Positions 1 through 9,302 of a DNA stretch of 64,000 bases are shown piece after piece. The notes beneath the pieces are model-generated. The model was not told the DNA's origin. It saw only the letters and a program-made list of their open reading frames with translations, and did no database searches. The stretch lies in NCBI RefSeq assembly GCF_017876115.1, contig NZ_JAGINO010000006.1, forward strand, positions 217,471 through 281,470, read 5' to 3'. The stretch's first letter is position 1. Every line of letters starts with the position of its first letter. Made by a program: the position numbers and the translations under genes. This stretch comes from Azospirillum picis. Its GTDB lineage: Bacteria > Pseudomonadota > Alphaproteobacteria > Azospirillales > Azospirillaceae.

Positions 1-224
1 AAACCGACGTTGCGGTCCAGCCGGATCATCCGGAAACGCGGATCGTCGGGCAGCATGATGCCGTCGACATCCTTGGAGGCGTTGTCGACGATCACCACCT
101 CGAAGGCCGGATCGGTCTGGTCGAGCAGGCAGCCAATGACGCGGTTGACGAAGTCGGCGCAATTAAAGCTGACGATGATGATGCGGCTGTGCCGATCATC
201 TGTATCGTCGATAGAATGTGACAT
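1..224 (-). CDS. Glycosyltransferase family 2, N-terminal fragment
   Basis: The first 74 codons of a gene running leftward out of the window. Translation from the ATG at 224 gives a GT-A glycosyltransferase start: a short polar N-terminus, then the nucleotide-binding strand IIIVSFN, a helix with DQTDP, and VVIVDNASKD, where the aspartates of the DNxSxD element contact the sugar nucleotide. AAGGA lies about 15 bases upstream of the ATG. It is divergent from the SDR epimerase at 398, consistent with an O-antigen or exopolysaccharide locus. Family 2 members transfer activated sugars in polysaccharide assembly; the donor and acceptor cannot be read from this fragment. The C-terminal part is not visible. 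Confidence 0.8.
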   Translation of the reverse strand, partial: MSHSIDDTDDRHSRIIIVSFNCADFVNRVIGCLLDQTDPAFEVVIVDNASKDVDGIMLPDDPRFRMIRLDRNVG

Positions 225-397
225 GTCCCGGTAGCGTCCTTGTTCACGCGTCCCTCTACCGCTTATAGCCATTCCCACCCTTGATCGAAAGCCGGAAAAC
301 GGACCTTGGACTTTGCGCCATGGCGCCGCCTGGCCAAACAGGATAGTAAAGGGGCGGTCTGCCACAGAGACGCCTCCAGCCCGGACGATCCCGCACC

Positions 398-1372
398 ATG
401 CATGTCCTTCTGACCGGCGCCACCGGCTTCGTCGGACGCCACACCGCCCCGGTCCTGGCCGCACGCGGACACCGCGTGCGCGCCGCCGTCCGCACCTCCG
501 CCGGCGATCGCCGGAACGGGCCGTGGGAGGAGGTCGCCGCGGTGGGCGACATCGGCCCCGCCACCGACTGGCGCGCGGCGCTGGAGGGGATCGACACCGT
601 GATCCACATGGCGGCGCGCGTCCATGTCATGCGCGACCGCGCCACCGACCCGCTGGCGGCCTTCCGCCACGTCAACACCGCCGGCACGCTGCGGCTGGCC
701 GAGCAGGCCGCCGCCGCCGGCGTGAAGCGGCTGGTCTTCCTCAGCAGCGTCAAGGCGATGGTGGACGAAAGCCGGCCGGCGCCGCTGGACGAGGCGACGC
801 CGGCCGACCCCCATACGCCCTACGGCGTCTCCAAGCTGGAGGCGGAGCGCGGGCTTGCCGACATCGCCGGCCGCACCGGCATGGAGGTGGTGGTGATCCG
901 CCCGCCGCTGGTCTACGGACCGGGCGCCGCCGGCAACATGCGCGCCCTGCTGAAGCTGGTGGCGACCGGGCTGCCGCTGCCGCTGGGCGGCATCCACAAC
1001 CGCCGCAGCCTCATCTATGTCGGCAACCTCGCCGACGCCGTCCTCACCGCCCTGGAGCACCCCGACGCCGCCGGACGGACCTTCCTGGTCCAGGACGGCG
1101 AACCGGTGTCGACGGCGGAGCTGGTTCGGGCCATCGCCCGGGCGCTCGGCCGTCCCGCCCGCCTGCTGCCGGTGCCGCGCGGGCTGATGGCGCTGGCGGC
1201 CACGGTGACCGGGACGCGGCCGGTGTTCGACCGGCTGGCCGGAACGCTGACGGTGGACGACCGGCCGATCCGCCAGAGGCTGGGTTGGCGCCCGCCCCAT
1301 GATCTTGCGTCCGGGTTGCGCGCCACGGCGGAATGGTTCAATTCTTCACGCGGCCGAGCCCCGCTGCCCTGA
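398..1372 (+). CDS. NAD-dependent epimerase/dehydratase (extended SDR), polysaccharide sugar modification
   Basis: A 324-residue extended short-chain dehydrogenase. It has the N-terminal dinucleotide motif TGATGFVG (residues 6-13), a serine-rich strand FLSSVK (115-119) and the catalytic pair Y142-xxx-K146 in PYGVSK. Length and the VIHMAARVHVM signature resemble the UDP-sugar epimerase/reductase group (WbpV-like) found beside WbpM-type dehydratases. It probably epimerises or reduces a nucleotide-bound 4-keto sugar in the cytoplasm for O-antigen or exopolysaccharide. The gene ends 36 bases before the WbpM homologue at 1409, so the two are likely cotranscribed. The exact substrate is an inference from context. 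Confidence 0.85.
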   Translation: MHVLLTGATGFVGRHTAPVLAARGHRVRAAVRTSAGDRRNGPWEEVAAVGDIGPATDWRAALEGIDTVIHMAARVHVMRDRATDPLAAFRHVNTAGTLRLAEQAAAAGVKRLVFLSSVKAMVDESRPAPLDEATPADPHTPYGVSKLEAERGLADIAGRTGMEVVVIRPPLVYGPGAAGNMRALLKLVATGLPLPLGGIHNRRSLIYVGNLADAVLTALEHPDAAGRTFLVQDGEPVSTAELVRAIARALGRPARLLPVPRGLMALAATVTGTRPVFDRLAGTLTVDDRPIRQRLGWRPPHDLASGLRATAEWFNSSRGRAPLP

Positions 1373-1408
1373 GGCACGGGCGGTCGAACGACAACAGGGT
1401 TCAGCGGC

Positions 1409-3358
1409 ATGCGTATCCCGTCCGCGCGGGCGTTCTTGGTGTTCCTGCATGATCTGGTGATGACCGGGATCGCCCTGGTCGTCGCCCTCTACCTGCGGGT
1501 GGGCGGTTCAACCTTTCCCTTGTATTCCGAGGCGCTGACGATCGCCCTGCCGGTGCTGGTGGCACTGTCGGCGCTGGTCTTCGTGCTGTTCGGGCTGTAC
1601 CGCGGCATCTGGCGCTATGCCTCCATCCCCGACCTGATCCAGGTGGTGCGCGCGGTCACCGTGGCGGTGCTGTGCTTCGTGCTGACGATGTTCCTGCTGA
1701 CGCGGGCGGAACTGCTGCCGCGCTCGCTGCCGCCGATCCTGTGGCTGGTGCAGATGCTGCTGCTGGGCGGCCCGCGCTTTGCCTACCGCTTCATGAAGGA
1801 CCGGCGCTTCAGTTGGGCCGAGGCGGTGGAAGGGGTGCCGCGCATCCCCGTGCTGCTGCTGGGCGTCGGCGATGCCGCGGAGCTGTTCATCCGCTCGCTC
1901 GACCAGCCCGGCCAGTCGGCCTACCGGGTGGTGGGCCTTCTCGACGAGAAGGGCCGGCGGGTCGGCCATGCCGTGCGCGGCGTTCCGGTGCTGGGCGGAC
2001 CCGACGATCTGGAACAGGTGGTCAGCACGCTGGAGCGCAAGGGCGAGCGGCCGCAGCGGCTGATCGTCACCAAGCCGACCGGCGAGATCAAGGGACCGGA
2101 CCTGCGCACCCTGCTCGACCGGGCGGAGGCGCTGGGGCTGGTGCTGTCGCGGCTGCCGAGCCTCACCGAGTTCAAGTCGGCGCTCGGCGAGGGCAAGGGC
2201 ATCGACGTGCGGCCGATCGCGCTGGAGGACCTGCTGGGCCGGCCGCAGGCGGCGCTGGACCGCGGCGCCATCTCCGGCCTGGTCGGCGGCCGGCGGGTGA
2301 TCGTCACCGGCGGCGGCGGCACCATCGGCAGCGAACTGGTCCGCCAGATCGCGGCGCTGGGGCCCGAGCGGCTGATCCTGCTCGATGCCGGGGAGTTCAA
2401 CCTCTACAGCATCGAGATGGAGGTGCGGGAGCGCTTCCCCGCCCTGGACGTCCGCGCGGTCATCGCCGACGTGCGCGACCGCGACCGCATCCTGCGCCTG
2501 TTCCAGGAGGAACGTCCGGCCCTGGTCTTCCATGCCGCCGCCCTGAAGCATGTGCCGCTGGTCGAGGCCAATCCCTGCGAAGGGGTGCTGACCAACGTCG
2601 TCGGCACCCGCAACGTCGCCGACGCGGCGCGCGGCGCCGGCTGCCTGGCCATGGTGCTGATCTCAACCGACAAGGCCATCCGGCCGACCAGCGTCATGGG
2701 CGCGGCCAAGCGCTTCGCCGAGACCTATTGCCAGGCACTCGACGTGCTGCCAGCCCGCGAGGCGGGGGAGACGGCGACCCGCTACATGACCGTCCGCTTC
2801 GGCAACGTGCTGGGCTCCTCCGGATCGGTGGTCCCGCTCTTCACCCGCCAGCTCGCCAAGGGCGGGCCGCTGACCGTCACCCACCCCGAGATGCGCCGCT
2901 ACTTCATGACGGTGCGCGAGGCGGTGGAGCTGGTGCTGCAGGCGTCCGCCCACGGCGTGACGCGGACCGAGGACCGCGGCAAGATCCTGGTGCTGGACAT
3001 GGGCGAGCCGGTGAAGATCGCCGACCTTGCCCGCCAGATGATCCGGCTGGCCGGCTACCGCCCCGGGGTCGACATCGAGATCGCCTACACCGGCCTGCGC
3101 CCCGGTGAGAAGCTGTTCGAGGAAATCCTGACCGCCGCCGAGGCGCCGAGCCGCACCGAGGCCGACGGCGTCTTCCTCGCCTCCCCCCGCCTGATCGACT
3201 ACGCGCTGGTCAACCGCGCCGTCGGCGAGGTGGAGGCGGCGGCCCGTGCCGGTGACGGCGAGCGGGTGCTGGCGATCCTCGGCACCGTGGTTCCCGACTT
3301 CCGCGCCGAGGCCGTGCTGCCCCCGGCCGAGGCGCAGATCCAGGGCACGGGAGCGTGA
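1409..3358 (+). CDS. Polysaccharide biosynthesis nucleoside-diphosphate sugar dehydratase (WbpM/CapD family)
   Basis: A 649-residue membrane-anchored dehydratase. About four hydrophobic helices occupy residues 1-125, followed by a CoA-binding-like Rossmann domain (about 140-260) and the catalytic SDR domain starting with VTGGGGTIGSELV near residue 298. The family's unusual Met-xxx-Lys pair replaces Tyr-xxx-Lys and is visible in SVMGAAKR (about 428-435), after ISTDKA. Large WbpM-type proteins convert UDP-GlcNAc to the 4-keto-6-deoxy sugar that feeds rare amino sugars of O-antigen or capsule. Length is typical (about 600-660). Start ATG 1409 follows the epimerase closely. The gene closes the polysaccharide block before the tRNA genes. 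Confidence 0.92.
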   Translation: MRIPSARAFLVFLHDLVMTGIALVVALYLRVGGSTFPLYSEALTIALPVLVALSALVFVLFGLYRGIWRYASIPDLIQVVRAVTVAVLCFVLTMFLLTRAELLPRSLPPILWLVQMLLLGGPRFAYRFMKDRRFSWAEAVEGVPRIPVLLLGVGDAAELFIRSLDQPGQSAYRVVGLLDEKGRRVGHAVRGVPVLGGPDDLEQVVSTLERKGERPQRLIVTKPTGEIKGPDLRTLLDRAEALGLVLSRLPSLTEFKSALGEGKGIDVRPIALEDLLGRPQAALDRGAISGLVGGRRVIVTGGGGTIGSELVRQIAALGPERLILLDAGEFNLYSIEMEVRERFPALDVRAVIADVRDRDRILRLFQEERPALVFHAAALKHVPLVEANPCEGVLTNVVGTRNVADAARGAGCLAMVLISTDKAIRPTSVMGAAKRFAETYCQALDVLPAREAGETATRYMTVRFGNVLGSSGSVVPLFTRQLAKGGPLTVTHPEMRRYFMTVREAVELVLQASAHGVTRTEDRGKILVLDMGEPVKIADLARQMIRLAGYRPGVDIEIAYTGLRPGEKLFEEILTAAEAPSRTEADGVFLASPRLIDYALVNRAVGEVEAAARAGDGERVLAILGTVVPDFRAEAVLPPAEAQIQGTGA

Positions 3359-3403
3359 AACCAGCCGCGGAAAAAAAGTGGCGGCGGGGGTGACTTTAAG
3401 CGC

Positions 3404-3432
3404 TTGCATCCCCGAAAAGCCTGTGGCATAAC
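3404..3432 (+). promoter_or_regulatory. Probable sigma-70 promoter for the tRNA-Thr pair
   Basis: TTGCAT (3404-3409) and CATAAC (3427-3432) are separated by 17 bases. Initiation near 3440 would give a leader of about 70 bases to the first tRNA-Thr. Judged by eye against the -35/-10 consensus. Confidence 0.5.
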
Positions 3433-3509
3433 CCGCGCCACTTCGGGGGGGCGGCCAGCCTGGACGCCTCACCCGGACGCATCGCCCAGGCGATGATCGG
3501 TCTTTCGGG

Positions 3510-3584
<75 letters not shown>

Positions 3585-3620
3585 TTCCTCCGATCCCCGC
3601 CCCGGAACGGGCAACCGGTC

Positions 3621-3695
<75 letters not shown>

Positions 3696-3835
3696 TTCCC
3701 CTTTAAAAATTCCCTCCGAGAATCCCCGCCGGCGATCCGACGACGATCGGCGCATCGCTTCCTTGACCTTGCCGCCGAAAGGCCGCAAGAAACGGCGCCG
3801 CCCTGCAAAGGCGGATCGTCTTGGGAGGATGTCTC

Positions 3836-4912
3836 ATGGCCGGCAACAGCTTCGGCACGCTTTTCCGCTTCACCACCTGGGGTGAAAGCCACGGCCCGGC
3901 CATCGGCGTCGTCGTCGACGGCTGCCCGTCGCTGCTCGACCTTGCGGAAGCGGACATCCAGCCCTGGATGGACAAGCGCCGGCCCGGCCAGTCGCGCTAC
4001 ACCACCCAGCGCCAGGAGCCGGATCAGGTGAAGATCCTGTCGGGGGTGTTCGAGGGCAGGACCACCGGCACCCCGATCTCACTGCTGATCGAGAACACCG
4101 ACCAGCGGTCCAAGGACTACAGCGACATAGCATCCAAGTTCCGGCCCGGCCATGCCGACTACACCTATTGGGAAAAATACGGCATCCGCGACTATCGCGG
4201 CGGCGGCCGCTCCTCGGCACGGGAGACCGCCTGCCGCGTCGCCGCCGGCGCTGTGGCCCGCAAGGTCCTGGGAAGCGCCATCCAGGTGCGCGGCGCGCTG
4301 GTGCAGATCGGCCCGCACAAGGTCGACCGCAGCCGCTGGGACTGGGCCGAGACCGGCAACAACCCCTTCTTCTGCCCCGACCCCGTCGCCGCCGGCGAAT
4401 GGGCCGCCTACCTCGACGGCATCCGCAAGAACGGCTCCTCGGTCGGGGCAGTGGTGGAGGTGGTGGCCTCGGGCGTGCCGGTGGGGCTGGGCGACCCGCT
4501 CTACGACAAGCTGGACAGCGATCTCGCCCGCGCGATGATGACCATCAACGCGGTGAAGGGCGTCGAGATCGGCAACGGCTTCGCCGCCGCGGAGCTGACC
4601 GGCGAGCAGAATGCCGACGAGATGCGCATGGGCCCGGACGGGCGGCCGCAGTTCCTGTCGAACCAGGCCGGCGGCATCCTGGGCGGCATCTCCTCCGGCG
4701 AGGATGTCGTCGTCCGCTTCGCGGTGAAGCCGACCAGTTCGATCCTGACGCCGCGCCGGACCGTCGACACCCAGGGCCACGACGCCGACATCCTGACCAA
4801 GGGCCGCCACGATCCCTGCGTCGGCATCCGGGCGGTGCCGGTCGGCGAGGCGATGATGGCCTGCGTGCTCGCCGACCACCTGCTGCGCCGGCGCGCCGAG
4901 CGGCGGGAGTGA
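3836..4912 (+). CDS. aroC: Chorismate synthase
   Basis: A 358-residue enzyme of the shikimate pathway. It converts 5-enolpyruvylshikimate-3-phosphate to chorismate using reduced FMN, giving the precursor of Phe, Tyr, Trp, folate and quinones. Signatures are [12 protein letters not shown] near the N-terminus (the GESHG site with the catalytic His), [23 protein letters not shown] and the FMN-site segment [15 protein letters not shown]. The start is placed at ATG 3836 because GGGAGGAT lies 5-12 bases upstream; an in-frame start 15 bases earlier would precede this site. Length is normal for bacterial AroC. It stands alone between the tRNA genes and the ATPase region. Confidence 0.97.
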   Translation: MAGNSFGTLFRFTTWGESHGPAIGVVVDGCPSLLDLAEADIQPWMDKRRPGQSRYTTQRQEPDQVKILSGVFEGRTTGTPISLLIENTDQRSKDYSDIASKFRPGHADYTYWEKYGIRDYRGGGRSSARETACRVAAGAVARKVLGSAIQVRGALVQIGPHKVDRSRWDWAETGNNPFFCPDPVAAGEWAAYLDGIRKNGSSVGAVVEVVASGVPVGLGDPLYDKLDSDLARAMMTINAVKGVEIGNGFAAAELTGEQNADEMRMGPDGRPQFLSNQAGGILGGISSGEDVVVRFAVKPTSSILTPRRTVDTQGHDADILTKGRHDPCVGIRAVPVGEAMMACVLADHLLRRRAERRE

Positions 4913-4960
4913 CGGCGGCGATGGAAGGGAGGCCTAGCCCTCCCCGGTTTCGGCACCGAT

Positions 4961-5087
4961 AGCGACCTTAGCGGTTTATAGGGAATAGTTGCTATAAGTC
5001 CCTAAGGTCGCTTGACCTGCGGCTTGCGCGATCGGAGGCCGCAAATTATAGTGGTTTTGCACTATAATTCCCTAAGATCGCTTGATC
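4961..5087 (+). repeat. Cluster of direct and inverted repeats upstream of the AAA ATPase gene
   Basis: An AT-richer stretch carries a motif three times, approximately CTATAAnnCCCTAAGrTCGC: once on the minus strand (about 4961-4983) and twice on the plus strand (4992-5016 and 5062-5086). The outer pair forms an 11-bp inverted repeat (AGCGACCTTAG with CTAAGGTCGCT) with an inner TTATAG/CTATAA pair. The third copy is entered through a 10-bp perfect hairpin, AATTATAGTG and CACTATAATT, with loop GTTTTG. The last copy contains TATAAT (5063-5068) and ends directly at the ATG at 5088. An operator array for autoregulation, or iteron-like binding sites for the encoded ATPase, are both plausible; neither is shown. 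Confidence 0.7.
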
Positions 5088-6287
5088 ATGGATCCGGTCA
5101 GAAACCCGTACGCCCCTGGCGCCGGCACACCTCCCCCCGAACTTGCCGGGAGAGCGGACATCATCGTGTCCGGGAAGACGGCGCTGCAAAGAACTGCCGC
5201 CGGCAAACCTACGCAGAGCCAGATCCTGGTCGGGTTGCGGGGCGTCGGGAAAACCGTCCTGCTTAATAAGCTGAATGACGATGCGGAAACGCTGAACTAC
5301 AAGACGGCATTCATCGAAGCGCGGGAGGGCGCCTCCCTTCCGGAACTGCTGGCGCCCAGCCTGAGATCCATACTTTACACACTGAGTATGGTGGAAAACG
5401 CCCGCGAGAAGGCGCGGCGCGGCCTCATGGGATTGAAGGGCTTCCTGAACGGCCTGCGGGTCACAATCAGTGAAGTCGAATTCGGCATCAGCATCGACAG
5501 TGAAGCCGGACTGGCCGACAGCGGGAACATCGAAGCCGATCTTCCGGTCTTGATTGCCACCATCGGCGAAGCGGCCAAGGCCGCCGGGCGACCCGTCGCG
5601 CTGTTCGTGGACGAGATGCAGTATCTGGCGTCGAGCGAGTTCAGCGCCCTCATCATGTCCATCCACCGCATCAACCAGAAGCAGCTCCCATTCATGCTGA
5701 TCGGCGCTGGACTTCCACAGATCCGGGCCTTGGCTGGCAATTCCAAATCCTATTCAGAACGCCTGTTCAGGTTTCCGGAAATCGGCGCACTGGGCACGGA
5801 AGAGGCGATCCAGGCGATCGAAAAGCCGGCAATTGCCGAGGGAGTAACATTCGACAGACGTGCAATCGAAAAAATCCTGCACATTACCGAGCGTTATCCT
5901 TATTTCCTGCAACAATGGGCTTATGAGTCCTGGAACGTTGCCGATGGCAACGCCATCAGCCTGGCAGACGTCGAGAAAGCGAGCGGGCCGGCAATAGATG
6001 AACTGGACCAGAGCTTCTTCAAAGTCCGGTTTGATCGCTGCACTCCCGCCGAGAGGAAATACATGCGCGCGCTTGCCGAACTCGGGCGGGGCAAGCACAG
6101 GTCGGGGGACATCGCGGAGAAACTGGGCGTAAAAGTCACTTCAGTTGCACCCACTCGAAATTCGCTGATAAGGAAGGGAATGATCTATTCTCCATCCCAT
6201 GGAGATACGGCATTCACCGTTCCTTTGTTCGACGAATATATGAAACGTGCGCTGCCAGATTTTCCTATTGCGGCGGATGACGAATAG
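5088..6287 (+). CDS. AAA ATPase with C-terminal winged-helix-like domain (function unknown)
   Basis: A 399-residue ATPase of the STAND/ORC-like AAA type. Walker A GLRGVGKT lies near residues 47-54, Walker B ALFVDEMQ near 169-176, and an arginine-rich sensor region follows LIGAGLPQIR. The C-terminal 80 residues (AERKYMRALAELGRG onward, with GDIAEKLGVKVTSV) look like a winged helix. No nuclease, protease or transposase partner lies next to it. ATG 5088 is preferred although no Shine-Dalgarno is visible: TATAAT ends 19 bases upstream, so the message would have a very short leader. Codon use is less GC-rich than that of its neighbours, suggesting acquisition. Possible roles include a DNA-binding switch or a defence or replication-related ATPase; I cannot choose between them. 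Confidence 0.75.
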   Translation: MDPVRNPYAPGAGTPPPELAGRADIIVSGKTALQRTAAGKPTQSQILVGLRGVGKTVLLNKLNDDAETLNYKTAFIEAREGASLPELLAPSLRSILYTLSMVENAREKARRGLMGLKGFLNGLRVTISEVEFGISIDSEAGLADSGNIEADLPVLIATIGEAAKAAGRPVALFVDEMQYLASSEFSALIMSIHRINQKQLPFMLIGAGLPQIRALAGNSKSYSERLFRFPEIGALGTEEAIQAIEKPAIAEGVTFDRRAIEKILHITERYPYFLQQWAYESWNVADGNAISLADVEKASGPAIDELDQSFFKVRFDRCTPAERKYMRALAELGRGKHRSGDIAEKLGVKVTSVAPTRNSLIRKGMIYSPSHGDTAFTVPLFDEYMKRALPDFPIAADDE

Positions 6288-6347
6288 CGCTCCAACATTG
6301 CCATTGCCGAGCGGCTCACCTGCATTTCCAACAGGGGCGCAACATCG

Positions 6348-7022
6348 ATGACGAGAGCAAGCGGAATGGACGGACTGCGCCATGTCCTCTCCTTCACGGC
6401 CTTGAGTGGCGCCTTGCTGTTTCTCGCCAGCGGTCCGGCGACTGCCGGCGCTCCGGCCCGGCAGCCCCTGCCGGCGCCGCCCGGCGGCCGGCCCTTCCTG
6501 GAATACGACGAGAGCTTCAAGGCCTGGAAGCTCTACTGCCAGATCTGGCCGGCGACCCGGCAGGTCGAGTGCGAACTGTCGACCCGCGGGGTCAATGACC
6601 GGACGGCGCGTCTGGTCTGGCTGCGATCGACCGAGCGCTGGCGCCAGGGGCTGCGCTTCCGTGTCGCCGCCGACTCGCTGGACCTCGACAAGCTGGTGCG
6701 CATCTGGGCGGCCCGCGCGGTGTTCAAGCCGGACGCCCCCTGCCGGCCCTATCGGCTGGAAACCAACACCTGCGCCGTCGAGGATCCCGATATCAACCGC
6801 CGCATGGTCGAGACGATAGCCCCGGCGCCCGAAGTGTCGATCGTCGGCCAGTCGCCGGCCGGCGAGAAGACGGAGGTACGCTACGCGCTGGCCGGCTTCC
6901 GCGAGGCGGTGGAGCGCAGCGACGCCCTGCGCGCGATGGCCGGCAGGCCATGGGCGACCAGCCGCGACGATGCCGGCCGCGATGATGCCGGCCGCGATGA
7001 TGCCGGCCGCGGCGGCGATTGA
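6348..7022 (+). CDS. Secreted IalB-like (invasion-associated locus B fold) protein
   Basis: A 224-residue protein with a signal peptide (hydrophobic VLSFTALSGALLFLASG, cleavage near ATAGA). The mature part resembles the IalB family in its opening WKLYCQ, followed by VECELSTRGVND and paired cysteines (for example CRPYRLETNTC). IalB proteins are periplasmic or surface proteins of alphaproteobacteria whose biochemical function is poorly defined. The C-terminus carries a DDAGR pentapeptide three times (15-bp units, about 6965-7009), which looks like local slippage. Start ATG 6348 follows AGGGGCG; a second in-frame ATG lies at 6366. Similarity is weak, so the family call is tentative. Confidence 0.55.
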   Translation: MTRASGMDGLRHVLSFTALSGALLFLASGPATAGAPARQPLPAPPGGRPFLEYDESFKAWKLYCQIWPATRQVECELSTRGVNDRTARLVWLRSTERWRQGLRFRVAADSLDLDKLVRIWAARAVFKPDAPCRPYRLETNTCAVEDPDINRRMVETIAPAPEVSIVGQSPAGEKTEVRYALAGFREAVERSDALRAMAGRPWATSRDDAGRDDAGRDDAGRGGD

Positions 7023-7070
7023 TCCCCATATAGCCGTTTCCAAGACAAGAACCGACGGACTCCCCGCCCC

Positions 7071-9254
7071 GTGAGCCAAAGCCGCTTCCCCAGCAAGGAC
7101 GAGGTCCTCTCCTTCATAAGGTCCAGCACGACCCCGGTCGGCAAGCGCGAGATCGCCCGTGCCTTCAAGCTGTCGGGCTCCGCCGACCGCGAGGCGCTGA
7201 AGGACCTGCTGCGCGACCTGGAGGCCGACGGCGTGGTCGAGCGCGGGCGCAACAAGCGGATGGCGCCGCCGCAGGCGCTGCCGGAGGTTGCCGTCTTGCT
7301 GGTCACCGCCGTCGATGCCGACGGCGAGTTGTCAGCCCGGCCGCTCACCTGGACCGGCGAGGGAGAGCCGCCCCGCATCTTCGTGCTGCCTGAAGGCAAC
7401 AAGGGGCGCAAACAGGATCACAAGCCTCACGGCGACGGCCGGGCGCTTGGCGTCGGCGACACCCTGCTGGCCAGGCTGGCCCGCCTCAACGACCGCCTGT
7501 ACCAGGCGCGGGTGATCCGCCGCATCGACGGCGAACGCGAGGGGCGCATCCTCGGCGTCTACCGGCCGAGCGCGGACGGCGGACGGATCGTTCCCACCGA
7601 CCGCCGCCACAAGACCGAGTTCCTGGTGCTGCCGCCCAACCGCGGCGGGGCGGAGGCCGGCGACCTCGTCTTCGCCGACCTGCTGCCGGCCGGCCGCGCC
7701 GGACAACCGCAGGCCCGCGTCGTCGAGCGTCTCGGCTCCACCGAAGAACCGCGCGCCTTCAGCCTGATCGCCATCCATGCCCACGGGCTGCCCACCGCCT
7801 TCTCCCATGCCGCCCTGCGCGAGGCGGAACTGGCGGCCGTGCCGGCGCTGATGCAGCGCGAGGATCTTCGGGCGTTGCCTTTGGTCACCATCGACGGCGC
7901 CGACGCCCGCGACTTCGACGACGCGGTGTGGGCCGAGGCGGATGCCGACCCCGCGAACGCCGGGGGCTGGCACCTGGTGGTCGCCATCGCCGACGTGTCC
8001 TACTACGTCCGCCCCGGCTCTGCGCTCGACCAGGCTGCCTACGAGCGCGGCAATTCGGTGTATTTCCCGGACCGTGTCGTCCCGATGCTGCCGGAGGCGC
8101 TGTCGAACGGCCTGTGCTCGCTGCGGCCGGGCGAGGACCGCGCCTGCCTGGCCTTCCATCTGTGGATCGACCGCCGCGGCGTGCTGGTCCGGCACCGGCT
8201 GGTGCGCGGCCTCATGCGCTCGGTCGCCCGGCTGACCTACGAGCAGGTGCAGGACTGCCGTGACGGCCGGACGGACGAGGCGACCGCGCCATTGGCCGAT
8301 CCGGTGATCGCCCCGCTCTACGGCGCGTACGCCTGCCTCGCCGCCGCCCGCGCACGGCGCGGCACCCTGGAGCTCGACCTGCCGGAACGGCGCGTGCGCA
8401 TCGACGAGCGCGGCCGGGTCGCGGAGATCGCCGCACGGGAACGCCACGACAGCCATCGCCTGATCGAGGAGTTCATGATCGCCGCCAACGTCGCGGCGGC
8501 GGAGGTTCTGGAGACGCGCACCATGCCCGGCCTCTACCGCGTCCACGACCGGCCGTCGATGGACAAGATGGAAGCGCTGCGCGGCTTCCTGGCGGAGATC
8601 GGCCACCCTCTGGCCAAGGGCACCGACCTGACGCCGGAGCATTTCACCCGCATCCTGCGCAAGGTGGAAGGCACCTCGCAAGCGCCGCTGGTCAGCGAGG
8701 TGATCCTGCGCGCCCAGGCCCAGGCCGCCTACAGCCCGGACAACATCGGCCATTTCGGACTGGCCCTGCACCGCTACGCCCACTTCACTTCGCCGATCCG
8801 CCGCTATGCCGACCTGATCGTCCACCGCGCGCTGATCCGCACGCTGGGCCTCGGCGTCGGCGGGCTCGACGACGAGGCGCTGGGCCGGCTGCCGGAGATC
8901 GGCGAGCACCTGTCCGACACCGAGCGCCGCGCCGCCGCGGCCGAGCGCGACGCCGTCGACCGCTACACCGCCGCCTTCCTCGCCGACCGGGTGGGAGAGC
9001 GCTTCAGCGGCCGCATTTCCGGGGTCAGCCGCTTCGGCCTGTTCGTCCGCCTGGACGAAAGCGGGGCCGACGGGCTGGTCCCGGCCAGCAGCCTGCCCGA
9101 CGACCGTTACGACCATGACGAGGCGGCGCATGCGCTGGTCGGGCAGCGGTCCGGGCGGGTCTTCCGCCTCAGCAACCCCGTCCGCGTGATCCTGGTCGAA
9201 GCCGACCCGCTCAGCGGCAGCACCCTCTTCCGCTTGGCCGAGTCGGCGGCCTGA
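7071..9254 (+). CDS. rnr: Ribonuclease R (3'-5' exoribonuclease)
   Basis: A 727-residue RNase II/RNB-family exonuclease that degrades structured RNA processively 3'-5'. Domains in order: an N-terminal helix-turn-helix-like segment (residues 1-65), cold-shock/OB regions (about 70-250), the RNB catalytic domain (about 270-600) with the metal-binding aspartate cluster in IDGADARDFDDAVWA and the HFTSPIRRYADL signature, then a C-terminal S1 domain (GRISGVSRFGLFVRLDE). It starts at GTG 7071. The gene stops exactly at the edge of a 48-bp perfect palindrome. Length is typical of alphaproteobacterial RNase R. Confidence 0.95.
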   Translation: MSQSRFPSKDEVLSFIRSSTTPVGKREIARAFKLSGSADREALKDLLRDLEADGVVERGRNKRMAPPQALPEVAVLLVTAVDADGELSARPLTWTGEGEPPRIFVLPEGNKGRKQDHKPHGDGRALGVGDTLLARLARLNDRLYQARVIRRIDGEREGRILGVYRPSADGGRIVPTDRRHKTEFLVLPPNRGGAEAGDLVFADLLPAGRAGQPQARVVERLGSTEEPRAFSLIAIHAHGLPTAFSHAALREAELAAVPALMQREDLRALPLVTIDGADARDFDDAVWAEADADPANAGGWHLVVAIADVSYYVRPGSALDQAAYERGNSVYFPDRVVPMLPEALSNGLCSLRPGEDRACLAFHLWIDRRGVLVRHRLVRGLMRSVARLTYEQVQDCRDGRTDEATAPLADPVIAPLYGAYACLAAARARRGTLELDLPERRVRIDERGRVAEIAARERHDSHRLIEEFMIAANVAAAEVLETRTMPGLYRVHDRPSMDKMEALRGFLAEIGHPLAKGTDLTPEHFTRILRKVEGTSQAPLVSEVILRAQAQAAYSPDNIGHFGLALHRYAHFTSPIRRYADLIVHRALIRTLGLGVGGLDDEALGRLPEIGEHLSDTERRAAAAERDAVDRYTAAFLADRVGERFSGRISGVSRFGLFVRLDESGADGLVPASSLPDDRYDHDEAAHALVGQRSGRVFRLSNPVRVILVEADPLSGSTLFRLAESAA

Positions 9255-9302
9255 GCCGCCCCGCACAGGCGTGGCCGATCGGCCACGCCTGTGCGGGGCG
9301 GC
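9255..9302. terminator. 48-bp perfect palindrome immediately after rnr
   Basis: Begins at the base after the rnr stop codon. Arms of 24 bases meet at the centre GATC with no unpaired loop; positions 9255-9278 are the exact reverse complement of 9279-9302. The downstream side is AAAAAGCC, not a T tract, so it is not a standard intrinsic terminator for the plus strand. It may act as an mRNA 3' stabiliser, protecting the end from 3' exonucleases, or as a protein-binding palindrome. Confidence 0.6.

Noticed and set aside
1508..2551. Long antisense frames such as this one opposite WbpM
   Set aside because: Typical shadow frames of GC-rich genes: Arg/Gly/His-rich translations, no ribosome-binding site and complete overlap with a well-supported gene.
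4961..6287. Insertion sequence or transposon
   Set aside because: No transposase motif, no matching terminal repeats on both sides of the ATPase and no target duplication could be found.
6965..7009. 15-bp triplicate in the IalB-like gene as a functional repeat domain
   Set aside because: Only three copies at the extreme C-terminus; simple replication slippage explains it.
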